Of a stretch of DNA of 64,000 nt, positions 25,901 through 37,900 are shown one piece after another. The position numbers were made by a program, and so were the translations under genes. This DNA comes from Amoebophrya sp. A120 (lineage: Eukaryota > Sar > Dinophyceae > Syndiniales > Amoebophryaceae): contig CAJINV010000012.1 in assembly GCA_905178155.1 (NCBI GenBank), positions 1,678,492-1,742,491 of the forward strand. Reading direction: 5' to 3'. Numbering within the stretch: the first letter of the stretch is position 1; every line of letters begins with the position of its first letter. Below the pieces are notes generated by a model, which saw only the letters and a list, made by a program, of their open reading frames with translations, had not been told where the DNA came from and did no database searches.

Positions 25901-28900
25901 ATGGCGTCGGCATTCACATCGTCGCTGCGCAACTCGCGGTACGTCATTTTGTTGTCGTCAACAACCCAGATGCGGTCCGTAGACGATGGCGCCATAATCG
26001 ACGTAGAAAGCGGCTGCAAGAACGCATCCAGATTCGCCTGCGCGATCGCCTTTTCGCTGTTCAAAGCGGTGGAAAAAGGTTCTTCAGTCGTCTGCTCCTT
26101 CCGGTCTCCAGCACGACCGTTGCCGCTTTTGAAGAAGGACAAGTTGATTTTCTCGCCACAGTAAAACACGGACTTCGGCTTCCGCATTTTCACGTCGAGC
26201 TTCACGGTGTAAATCGGAGAGCTGCTATGCACTGAAAACTGGTCCCGTAGCTACAAATTTGTCCTGCTTTTTGCATGACTGATTATGTATGCGCTTTGTA
26301 TGTGCAAAACATATCTACAGCAGCTGCGCTTTTGTATTTGGAATGCGCAAATTTGTACTACAGGATCACTTTTACAGGCGTATATTGTGTCCAAGTCGTA
26401 TCCGGTATCTTCGTCATCCGAGAACAACCCTGCGTGCGTGGTGAGCTGCAAAGCGACGTCGAGCCACTCCTTGCCATTGCGGTTGGCCTGGTTTTCCCGT
26501 AACAGAATCGCTTTGAAGGCGGCAGGCTGCAAGACGATATCACACACGAGGAGCGTGCCCATTCTGCCGGATTTGCCGTGGCGAAACTGCGTAATTACCA
26601 GCGGCGACAGCAAGGTTGACACTTCCACAATACCCTCGAGGTCAGGCAGCACGACGTCGTTATTTTGGTCATCCAGATCCGGGTCTTCGAGGACGAGTTC
26701 GTCGTTTGCTATGCAGTGCACAGCTTCCACCGCCTGAAGCTTATTTGTCATGCGAAGCGACAATGCAAATGTGAAAAATATCTATCAGGTGGTGGACAAG
26801 TTGCACTGCATACCATCTCCGTCGAGTTCGGCAAGCGTCAGTTGATCCAGATCTCCGTCCTGCACACCGCTCTGCTTGCGCTGCTCCCGTAATGACTTCA
26901 GCTTTGCCCGTTTGGCCCGGACGTAGCGGGAAAGCAGGATCGCACTAGCAGGCTTCGGCCGAGCCTTCGCGCGGATGTTCGGGACCGTAGTATTCGACAG
27001 TTCTTGGTTGGTGCGGTTGCACATTGCCGGGAGCAACACGCGGTAGTTTCCCTGCTCCTCACGGTGCCGCTTTTCCACCTTGCTGCGTACCGCGGAATAA
27101 AAAGCAAGCTCCGAATTGCAGGGGACGAGCGGACGGATGTCATCTTCGTGATCGCTTTCACTTTCGGAAGAGCTCTCCTGTGCTTTCTGTTCCTGCTCCA
27201 TTTTATCCATGCGCGCGGCCATCAGGATGTACTTCGCCTTCTCGTCCTTGTTGTTGGGATCCCACTTATTGTGCTTTACGTTTTCGACCAGAGCTTCCTT
27301 TTGGGTTCGCTTCGCGCCGTCAGTCGGGAAAAAATCACGGCGCTTCTGATCAATGGCGCGATTGCAGGCGTAGGCACGCTTCGGCGGTGGATGTTCCTCC
27401 TCTTCTAGTTGCTGGTCTTCGCGGCGGTGCCACTCGATATCGGCGCTCGCTTGGGATTCCATCGTCTGCCAGTCCGCACGGTTCAACGCCGAGTCTGCTA
27501 CTATGGAAATGAAAACTATTTTGCGACGCATATACTACGTCAATTTGATGCACGAAAGCAGTGCCTTCTACTTGATTACAACAACTACAGGCTGCGCATG
27601 TAGATTATGTCTTACTACTTTTTTTATGTTGAAACTCGATGCTGGTCATGAATTCGCACTGTAAGTGACGCAGTGTAATGTCGCAAAGTGATTTTCTTCG
27701 CAGCATATCGCCCGGCACGCTTTTGGTTCCCCGCGCAGCGTAGTGCCCATGGTATTTGAACCGGCCACCACGGCGCTCGCAGTTTTTCAGGCAGACAGGT
27801 CCGGGCGAATTCCCGCCCTAATTGGCTGCTAAAAAATGGCTAATTTGTATCGGCGCCGTTGTCTCTGCCATGTGTTGCGCGCCGGGTGGCATGCTTGGCA
27901 GGAGCCGGCTGCCGCTCCGCTTCTTTGGGGGTTTTAAAATTTAAAAATTCGGCGTGTTTTTGGGTATAAAGGCGGGCGGGGGGATTGTCTTTGGTTTGTT
28001 GTGGGTGTTTCCTTTTCGGGTGAGTGTTGTGTTGTTCGAGCTCCCGGGGGACTTGCTCATGTCGCTTCCCGAATTAGATCACCCGGATGTGGTTGGGTTT
28101 GGGTGATCTAATTGCCCAGGAAGGTGGGCACTAAACGGCAAGGCCAAATTTCTAATTTGCATTTCTAACTTGCAAAGCAAGTTCTTCGCCCATCCGAAAC
28201 GGGTCTTCTAACCCGTCAGCTAACCGCATCTAATTGGTCGGCTAACCTGTTCTAACTGGCATCTAACTGCGTACGGGTAGGGAATTCCAATGGGATTTCG
28301 TTGATGTTTTTTTCATCAACGAAATCCCATTGGAATTTCCGACCCTGGTGTGCACAGGGGGATGCAAGTTAGAACACGATTAGACGACAAATTAGAAGGG
28401 GCCAAAAAAAATTAGATGCAGGTTAGCAGGCAGGTTAGAATGGGGGGGCTCTGGATTCGGGTAGCAGTTTAGCAGACTCCGGAGGGGGTTCGCCGGAGGT
28501 AAATTAGACGACAAATTAGAAGCCCGGTGTGGGGACTTGGATCTCAAGCAACCGCATTCGGGGTCCGCCGGCCTGCCTTTTGGGTTTCCTTTTTTGGCTT
28601 TCGAAATGTCCGCGGCGGGGGCCGTTTTTCTTCTCTCTGGGTCTTCATTCAGCCAGCTGCCAATGTTTCGGCCGCCACCTTCCTTCCCCGTCCTGTTTTC
28701 GCCTTCTCCTTTGGTTTTGGCCTTGGGTTCGAAAGGCCATCAAATTAGCCCGCTTTTATCTTCCAATTAGAAACGTTAGGTCGCCCGGGCCTGTCTTCCT
28801 GAAGTTTTTGCTACTGCGATTAACGACCTGCAAGTACTCAGTCAGTTTCTGCATCTGCTGCTTGCGAATCTCCTCCGGTTGATTCATCATCCACCGCTGA

Positions 28901-31900
28901 ACGCTGTGCAGGGAGATGCTGCCAGGGTCTTCTTGGACGTACACCGCAAAGTCCATTTCTTTCAAGTTCTGCATTTCCGCTTCGAGGTTTGCTTTTGCCT
29001 TTTGGATCCACTCTTCGCGCAGGTCTCGTTTGCCATCCCGGTGCCACAAAATAACTCGGCTGATGAACAACATCTGCTGGGCGGAAATCCGTGCAAGCTC
29101 GATCTGAGTGAGTTTATATATGCACATGATGTAACGTTCATTGTTCCGACGCGAATTATGCATGACAAATTTTGCAAAAAGTATAAAGAAATACTAAGTC
29201 TTTTTGTGCGTCGTCGAATATCACCTCGCCGATTCCGATTCCGCACATCAGATAGGCGATGTCGTCGTAAACCGCATCCAGGTCGGACAGATATAAATAA
29301 ACCTCCTGCAGATCCTCCAAGAAGCGGCTCCTCAAACTAGTGCGGGTGCGTTCGTGAAGGTCGTTTTTGAGCATTGCAGCATTATAATGCTCAATCGGCT
29401 TCAGAATCATGTGCAGAAACCGCGAGACGATGAGAAAAATGAACTGTGTGCCTGGAGATAATTGGATTTATTTTGCATGGTGGTGCACTTTTTTAATCAC
29501 ATACTGGCTTACAGATTGCATTACAAATCATGCTGCCACGAAGTGTCTTTACACATGTAAAAGCGTTTGCATTTCTAAGAATTTGCATTACAGATTTATG
29601 CTATACCGCTTTCCTTCGACATGTCCAGCTTGAACCCGTGCTCCAGTATCTTTTCCGCCCCAAAACTGACCCGCTCTCCTAGTCCGTAGAAGATCCTCGC
29701 CAAAAACATACTGCAGCACAACAGCATTTGTCCGAGGGCTTGCCGCACTGTGAGCCAGCGGGTCCAGACTGGCGCCCGCCAGCCGCGATACAAACTATGT
29801 AATCCACGCAGCGCAGCGGTTCTTCCGTCCTTCGGCACTATCAACATCCGCTGCTTCACCGAGCATCCGCGGAGGAACTTTTTCTTCTTGTAGTTTATCT
29901 CGCGTCTGTCCAAGAAGTTGTTAAAGGCTTGGTCTTTCGCCATCGGTTCGCTCTTGTCCCATGGCGCAATCCACCGAGCAACGCCGTCGAGCGAGTTGTG
30001 TATTTTTTCGGACAGCAGTTTCACACTGTGCACCTGTAGATTAGAAGTAGTTGGCTTTTGATTTGAAGTGCACATTTGTCATGCAAATAAGCATGCGATC
30101 ATAGTACTGAAATGCATTACAAAAATCAAAAAAAACAGTACTTGCAGCCGCAGTCTCTTCTGCCATCCTTTCGGATCCAGATTGAGCATCCCGAGATACA
30201 TCTCGGCTATTTGGCGGGTTACTAGTGCTGCTTGGTGCACCTTACACCTCTGTGTCCACAGCACCACATTGGCCAGGTGCTTGCCCATCATAAAAATTCC
30301 GCCGATGAAGAAGAGCGTATTTATTGTGCTTCCACCCGAGTCCGTCACTGGACTCCAAATTTGCACGCACTGCTGCCCGAAACGCCCGAAAAAAATTTCC
30401 GGGTTGTGAAACGTCAGCACCTGGTCCGCCACCTCCCATGCTTCTTTCACTCCAACCGCGAAAGCAGCTCTTTTGTCCCTTTACTTTCGCCCCGAAGTTC
30501 TGCGACGAAGGATATAGCACGGTGTGCGTTGGCACAAACACCGACCCGATGTTCATCAGGCTTCCGCAGCAGAAGGTAATCGCGACGATCGACGCCATCA
30601 CATGCGCGAAGATCTTAATCCTCCCCCTCACACTGTTTTCAAACAGCATGCTCTGCGTCGTGGTTCCGTCGATCTCCACCCGGTAGTGGACCAAGGTGAG
30701 TTTCGGGTTCGCGAAGTACTCGCGTGCGTACTCGAAAGCCGTCTCGCATAACAGGTAGCACAGCTTCCACAACTTGCGTGGTGCCAAGTAGGCTTTTGCT
30801 GTGAAGAATTTTTTGCATTCCTCGTTCTTTTCTTGTTCCGCCTCGGCCTTCTTCTCCTCTTTGTTCATCTTCTCGTCGCTGCCGAAACAATAGAAGATGA
30901 CCACAGAAGGAGTGGGTTTGCTTTTTGTCTACTATGATGATCCGCGGTGTAGGTGTGGAAAGAATAGTATGACTTTATGGCGCACTATCTACATTCCAAA
31001 AAAAAACGGGCCCTGTAGTTATACTAGTGGGATTGTGTGTTTTAGTTACTTCATTATGTATGTTTTTAGTTATATTAGTTTCATGTAGACACTAGATTTA
31101 GGTCCTGGCTCTGCAAAACAAATATCATGATAGTTGTTTCTTCGATTGGTCCCCGATCTTCAGGCGGACGGCCCGGGGCGGGGATTCCGGCTATATTCCG
31201 GCTATGACCTGGCTAAATTTTTGCGCAGCCCGCGCAGGTTTTTTCTTCCTTGGGGCCGGGCTGCTCGGGCGCGCCAGCGCACCCTTCCCCCCATGCGTGG
31301 AGCAGCCGGGCGGCGGGTGTTTGGCGCAGCTGCGCGCGCGGCCCGCGGCGCCAGTGCTTCGGCAGCGCCTCGCCCCGGGGTGCCGCCCTTGGCCGTTTTG
31401 AGTTTTAAAGACTCGCAAGGTTTTTGCGCTGGGGTTTTTAAATTCCCAAGAGGCCGGCCCACTTGGCCGATATTTCTTCCAGCATTCATCCTGCCGCCGC
31501 CTGGGCGACAGGGTAAATGCTGGCGGAAATCGTCGGCCAGGATCCGGCTAAAATCCGGCTAAATTGGAGCTAATTCCCAAAAGAAATTCAGCTAAGTATC
31601 CAGCTAAGTGCTCCGCTAAATTCCAGCTAAATTCTGGCTAAGTATCCGGCTAAGTATCCGGCTAAATGTTGGACACTGGGAAAACGGGAAGGATTTTGGC
31701 CCCGGGGCCCCCTCGGGCCCTCCGGCCCCCTCCCGGGGGACCCAATTTAGCAGAGCACTTAGATGGATACTTAGATGGATATTTAGATGGATTTTTTTTG
31801 GCCTCCCGAGCCGAAAAGCGGCCGCGAATTAGCGAGGCCGGAGGCAATTTAGCAGAGCATTTAGCCGGAGGCCCGCTAGATATCTCCGGCGTTTCCCGAA

Positions 31901-34900
31901 AAGGCCTGCGCGTGAGGCTGGCCGGCCACGCGGCATTTGCAATACCGGGCCCGCGGGGTCGGGCCCGTCGCGCGCGGGCCGGGGACGCTCCGAAGCCGTG
32001 CCGCGGCCGCAGTGCGGGCCCCGGATGGCCCGGCCCGTTCGCTTCCGCCGCCTACGGAGGGATGGGCCGGAGCCCGCGATCGCAAGGGCGCGCGCCTTCT
32101 TTTGGTTCCACGCCCGGAAGCGCGCCCGCGGGCATTGGGTCCGTGCGCTTCCGGCTTTTCAATTTAGCCAGAATATAGCGGTCGTTTAGCGCGTTGCCCC
32201 GCCCCGGGTCGTCCGCCTGACGATCTTCGTCTTCACCGGTAGAGGCACTGCTATTTCAGAACTTGAAAACAACCGTCGCTCCGCCATCCGCTCCTGAAAT
32301 AAACAAAAACCTCTCATTTTTTCAGAACAAAAAACAACCGCATCGTGGTAAAAAAACGTAGCAACTATCGAAAAAAAACAAACACGTAGCACGATAGAGC
32401 TACACAATACAGACCGCATAGCTACTAGTCACGTTTTTTTCATAATCATCTCCGCCGGTGCTCCGCTGACCTTCCGGGCTTCAAAATCATCACGCCGACA
32501 TCTTATTTTCTTACCTTGATGTGCTCTTCCGCCCGGTCTTCGTCTTTTCCTTGAAAACTTTTCTGCTATACAGGGCTGTAAAGCGGAGTACTTACGAACC
32601 CTTCCGCAACTCCGAAACCCTCGCAGCCGCACTATGCAGCGGCTTCCGCGATCGGGTTGGGATCGCTGCAACCTGCGATCTAATATTTGTCATGCAAAAA
32701 CAGAAGTTTTTGCATGACAAATTTTCGCATCGCAAGGTTACGAGTCCCAACCTTTACGACAGCCGCTGCTGTCAATGTGCGGCCGAGTGCCGATCTGTGT
32801 GTCGCCTGGCAGATCGGAAAAAGTGTTTGCGATCACGGAGGAAAGGCAGACACCGCTCGGCGGTATGGCCGAGGAAAAAAGCCTAGTATTCACATAGCAG
32901 CAACAGCCGCGGGTCGTGTGTTGTTTCTTTTACTATTCGACCACAGTGATCAAATAGAAAAAGAACACGCTTCTCCCCTCCTACTTTTCCGGTTCTCCCC
33001 GTCGTGTTTGATATGGTGATCGCGGTGACAATTGTTACTTCTACCTCGTCATCCCATGAAGGGTGAAAAGGGACTCGAAGTAACAACTAGGTGCCTTTAC
33101 CGCTCGGCCAAATGGCCGAGCGAGTAAGAACAGGCCGGAAGCATCGTATCAAACACGATAGCTTTTTTTGCGCCGACCACGGAGCATAGAGCTGTCGCAC
33201 CACGACGCTGTGGCTCCGCGGTTTCTTAGTGCTTTTCTTGACCGCACTACACTGCGCAAAAAATCACCGTCTTCGGGAATCGAACCCGAGGTCGATGAAG
33301 GGTGAAAAGGGACTGGGACAAACAACCGGGGGCCTTAACCGCTCGGCCAATAGGCCGAGCGAGAGAAGACGATCACGCGCGTCGAGTTCGCATCCTCTCA
33401 TCGATCGAGGCGGATTCCGTGCTGTTTCGCATTGTGCGGTGACCACAGCATGGGAATTCGCGATCGATGATGTGAAATCGAAAGCGATCACCTAGGTTCG
33501 AATCGACGATACCATCGGGATTCGAACCTATGATAAAAGTGATCGAAATCGGGTGTCGACGACGACCTAGGGGCCTTAACCGTTGGGCCAAGCGCCCTAA
33601 CAGCCCCAGAATAGAACAAAGAGGACCTAAAACAGGTCGAAGCAGCCTGCTAGTCGATTTTCGACTTGAAAATCGAGCTGAGCAGGCGAAATCGGTATAG
33701 AAATGGCCCTCACACCCTGTATAGCAAAAAACTTTTCAGTGAAAATCTAAACGAAAAATTCCAAAAAATTTTCAAAAAAAAAAATTTCAAAAAAATCGGA
33801 GAAAAATAGACGAAATTTCTTATCAGTAGGGCCCATCATAACCTGCCTGGCCTTGCAAGTTACTTGGGGCGAGTGACAGGGCGCCCGGTTGCTCTGCCTC
33901 CGGATCTCGTTCCGCAATCTTGCTGGACAACGTTCGGAGGCAGAGGTAGATCACCATCCTGGCCAGCCAAAGAGATGCCTGCCCCTGTGATGGCTGCCGC
34001 CAAAGCGGCAGGGTTTTGGTCAGGGTTTTGCTCCGAAAAGGCGCACCGCAATCGAAGCAAAAACTTATTTTTTTCGGGAGCTTCCCCCGAGCTAATAAAA
34101 TAAGTTTTTGCTTTCGTTTTGCCCTCCTTTTTGTGGCTGAAAGTGTGGAGCTGTTCTGGGCCGGTATGTTCGCCCACATCGTGCCCAGACAACCTACCTG
34201 GCCCTGCAAGTTACTTGGGGCAAGTGACAGGGCGCCCGGTTGCTCTGCCTCAGGATCTCGCTCCGCAATCTTGCGGGACAATGTTCGGAGGCAGAGGTAG
34301 ACCACCCTCCTGGCCAACCAAAGGGACGCCCGTTTCTGAGGCGTCCGCCGCCGACCTCATCTGCAAACCAAAACCTTACTTTATTAGGTGGCGTTTCGGA
34401 GAAAAAATAATTAAGGTTTTGGTTTAGAGATGAGGTCGGAAGCCCGGTTTTCCCGGGGCTTCCCCCGAGCTAGTACGGTATGTCTTTGTCGTCAAATCGG
34501 CCACCCGGGTGTGCGGGTCTAGGCATGGCCAACATCCGCCGCCGGAGATTGGCTGGGCAAAATCCCGGCCACAACAAGAGGGCTGCTTTCCGGGGCTGCT
34601 TGCGGAGCTCGTGTTGAAAGCAAAAACTTATTTTATTAGGTCGTGTTTCGGAAGAAAAAAAACTAAGTTTTTGATTTGAAGTGAGCTCGTTATACTCAGC
34701 CGACAAAAGTCGGCCTCTCTTTTTGAGGTCAAGTTCCTACGGGCCGGCCATGGCCAGCCTCCAGCCACTGCGAGTGGCCCAGCAGGAAGTGGACCGCAAA
34801 AAGAGAGGGCGATCTTTGAGGTTGGGTTGTCGACCTCATCTCCAAACCTAAACCTTAATTTTTTTTTGTCCGAAACGCGACCTAATAAAATAAGGCTTTG

Positions 34901-37900
34901 GTTTGAAGATGAGGTCGACGGCGGACACCTCAGAGCCAAGCATCTCTGTGGCTGGCCAGGAAGGTGATCTACCTCTCCCTCCGTACGTCGCCGCGCAAGA
35001 TTGCGGAGCGAGATCCGGAGGCAGAAAAGACGGGCGCCCTGCCATATGCTCCAAGTAACTTGCAGGGCCTGGTAGGTTGTCTGGGCACGATGTGGGCGAA
35101 CATACCGGCCCAGAACAGCTCCACACTTTCAGCCACAAAAAGGAGGGCAAAGCGAAAGCAAAAACTTATTTTATTAGCTCGGGGGAAGCTCCCGAAAAAA
35201 AATAAGTTTTTGCTTCGATTGTGGTGAGCCTTTTCGGAGCAAAACCCTGACCAAAACCCTGCCGCTTTGGCGGCAGCCATCACAGGGACAGGCATATCCG
35301 TCGTTGGCCGTTAAGGTGCTCTGCCTCTGCCTCCTCCCGTTGTCCCGCAAGATTGTGGAACGAGATCCGGGGGCAGAGAAGCCGGGCGCCCTGCCAGTTG
35401 CTCCAGGTGGCTTGCACGACGAAGCAGGCCGCCTCGACACGATATGGGCGAGCATATCGGCGCAGCTCGGCTCCGCACTTTCGGCCACAAGATGAAGCAC
35501 AAAGCGAAAGCAAAGGCTTACTTTTCTAGATCGGGGGAAGCTCCCGGGAAAAGTAAGTCTTTGCGTCCATGTCCGTGAGCCTCTTCTGAGCAAAACCCTG
35601 GCCAAAACCTTGCCGCTTTGGCGGCAGCCACTACAGGGGCAAGCATCTCTGTGGCTGGCCAGGAAGGTGCTCTGCCTTTGCCTCCGGACGGCGTCCCGCA
35701 AGATTGCGGAACGAGATGCGGGGGCAGAGAAGCCGGGCGCCCTGCCATTTGCTCCAGGGAACTCGCAGGAAAAGGCAGGCCGCCAGGCCAAGATAGGGGC
35801 GCCCGTGTCGGCCCAGTTTAGGCCACCAAGTTCGGCCGAAAGGGGGGGGCCAGGGCAAGGGCAAAGGCGCAAGCGTTAGTCTGGGGAAAGCTCCCGGAAA
35901 AAGTCAGAACCTGCTTCCATTTTGGTGCGCTTTTGTCATGAAAAGGCCTAGCCGAGAACTTGCCGCCTTGGCGGCAACCGGGACCCGGCCAAACCTCCAG
36001 CCGGGCAAGCCCGCAGCTGCTCAGCCTCTTCCCCCGGACCCCGCTACGCGCCACCGCAGGATGAGATCTGGGGGCGGAGAAGCCAGGCCAGCAGCCCGGC
36101 GCCCCAAATACCTCGCGGCGGATGGCATGCGTCTGGGGTTCTTCTGGGGAGGTGCCGAGGCTAATATCTTGGCCAGCAGTCCAGGTCAGCAGAAGCCGAG
36201 AAAAATGCCGCCGCGGCTTCATCGTATTCACCCGGGGGAGAGGTTGGAAGCAGCAAGCGCGCGGCCTCCATTTTGCCCGGCTTCTGCTGGTCTGGATACC
36301 GGCCGAGATGTTGACATCGGCGCAGCGAGCTTTTTCGGCTGGATGGTCTGCGCTTTCCTTTTCCATTCAGAGCGAAGAGAAAAAAAATGAAAAATCGCAA
36401 ATCAAAACCTTGACCAAAACCTTAATTCTTTCAACCCCTAATACAACGTCAAGAGCCACCCTCACCGGCCGGACCAGCAGAACGAGAACTCCCCGTGGAA
36501 GCTCGACCACTACTTCGTGGTGTCGCAGGAGCTGGTGGTCCAGAAAGAGCCACATCGTCAAGAACACCAAGACGGCTCGGGCTCGGCTCCTCCTGTCCTC
36601 TTCGCTCACTCTGCACCTGTTCTTTCTCCTGCAGTTGCAGTCGTTCTATCTGGTTCAGCATGCGGATCTTGTACACGGAAGACGACGCATGCTGCGTCAC
36701 GAGGACGACCGAGGGAAAACAAAAGAGGAAATTGGGTACGAGTTCCATATGCATTGCAAATATGTCCGGGTCTGGAAGGTTGGGACTTGTCATGCTACAT
36801 CTGGATCGTGGAAAGATTTGTGTTGCACGATTACCAAAAGAGGTCCACTTTTGAACAAGTTTGGAGGCAGTTTCTGATGCAGGAAAGGCATGATAGAGAT
36901 CTCACAGAACCTGTCATGGTAGGCCACGCATACAAGACCGCGTGGGCCATGGAGAATCTGCATGACAAACCTGGATGTCCACGGCAGCCGGATGTCCGTG
37001 ACCTGGTTATAAAGGGCTTCGTCGATCGATTGCGCCACTAGGGCCTTGTGTTCCGGCTACTCCGGATCGCAATCGATGGAGGGCGGGGCCTGCACCGGCG
37101 ACAGGCGCTATCCAACCAACCAACCAAACCTAGCAATCTTCCAGACCCAGACATCTTTGCATTTGATATTCCGCGAAAAAAGCGACCTCTTCCCGCTAGG
37201 CAAGGTGGTTGCAGGTTTGTGGTCTTGGTTTTTCGGATCGGGTACTACAGTGCGAGAAACGAACGGTTTTAATATTTCTACGAACGGCACGGGCACCAAC
37301 GCAACCCCAACCAACAGCACGACGCCGAACGGCACTAGGTCTACGAGCACTTCTCCCGGCGAGACAAGCACCACGGTTGGTGGCGTAGCGAACGACAACG
37401 CGGCGGCTGTTGGCAGCATCAGGTGGGCATCTTCAGGTAGCCCGACGTCCGCTGGTAGTGCCAATGCCGGTACGAGCGGTTTTATCACGACTGCTGGAAA
37501 CATGACAAGGCGGCGGAGCAAGAATGACACGATCATAAGTCCCGCCACCAGCAGCACAAACATAACGAACGCGGCGGTAAGTGGAGAGAGTACCATTCGC
37601 GCGACGAACATCACCAATACGACTTTTAATGGGACCCGGACGTCGATGAATGGCACCACGAATTGGACCAATTATGGGAGTGTGGAACTCCCCATCCCCC
37701 TCAACTGATGTAAGTAGCTTGAGATTCTCTACACTTACAGCAATGCAGGCATTCACGATCAAGCAGCCTCTAAATCGAAAATTTGAAGGTGGATTGTGCT
37801 TATTGTTTGGTCTACTACTACTTCCGAAAGTTGTCATGCACACAGTGCAAAAAGCAAAACTAAGTCACATAGTCGGTATAATTTTGCATCACAAAAAATG

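Larger units (their letters stand above)
16984..36441. mobile_element. Giant 19.46-kb insertion with terminal inverted repeats and TACAA duplication
   Basis: The left end TTAAGGGTTGAAAAAATTAA and the complement of the right end, TTAGGGGTTGAAAGAATTAA, agree at 18 of 20 positions, and the match continues with GGTTT. TACAA flanks both sides (16979-16983, 36442-36446). The interior holds fold-back arms at each end (16984-18030 and 33760-36441), minus-strand multi-exon genes, tRNA-like relics and two nested ~1-kb elements. No transposase, polymerase or integrase was recognised, so the class is unknown. Coordinates follow the inverted ends plus the direct repeats. The gap at 17161-17549 lies in the left arm, so an assembly join must be considered. 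Confidence 0.6.

Noticed and set aside
33266-33371. Functional tRNA-Ser or tRNA-Leu gene
   Set aside because: The A- and B-boxes and T-stem are good, but no anticodon stem-loop can be formed and an extra hairpin precedes the A-box.
33823-35872. Long open frames in the repeat arm as genes
   Set aside because: Frames are open on several strands at once over palindromic repeats, recur in the left arm, and contain no recognisable domain.
16984-36441. Polinton/Maverick or viral origin of the giant insertion
   Set aside because: No polymerase, integrase, packaging ATPase, protease or capsid signature was recognised in the cargo proteins, and the 5-bp duplication differs from the 6 bp usual for Polintons.
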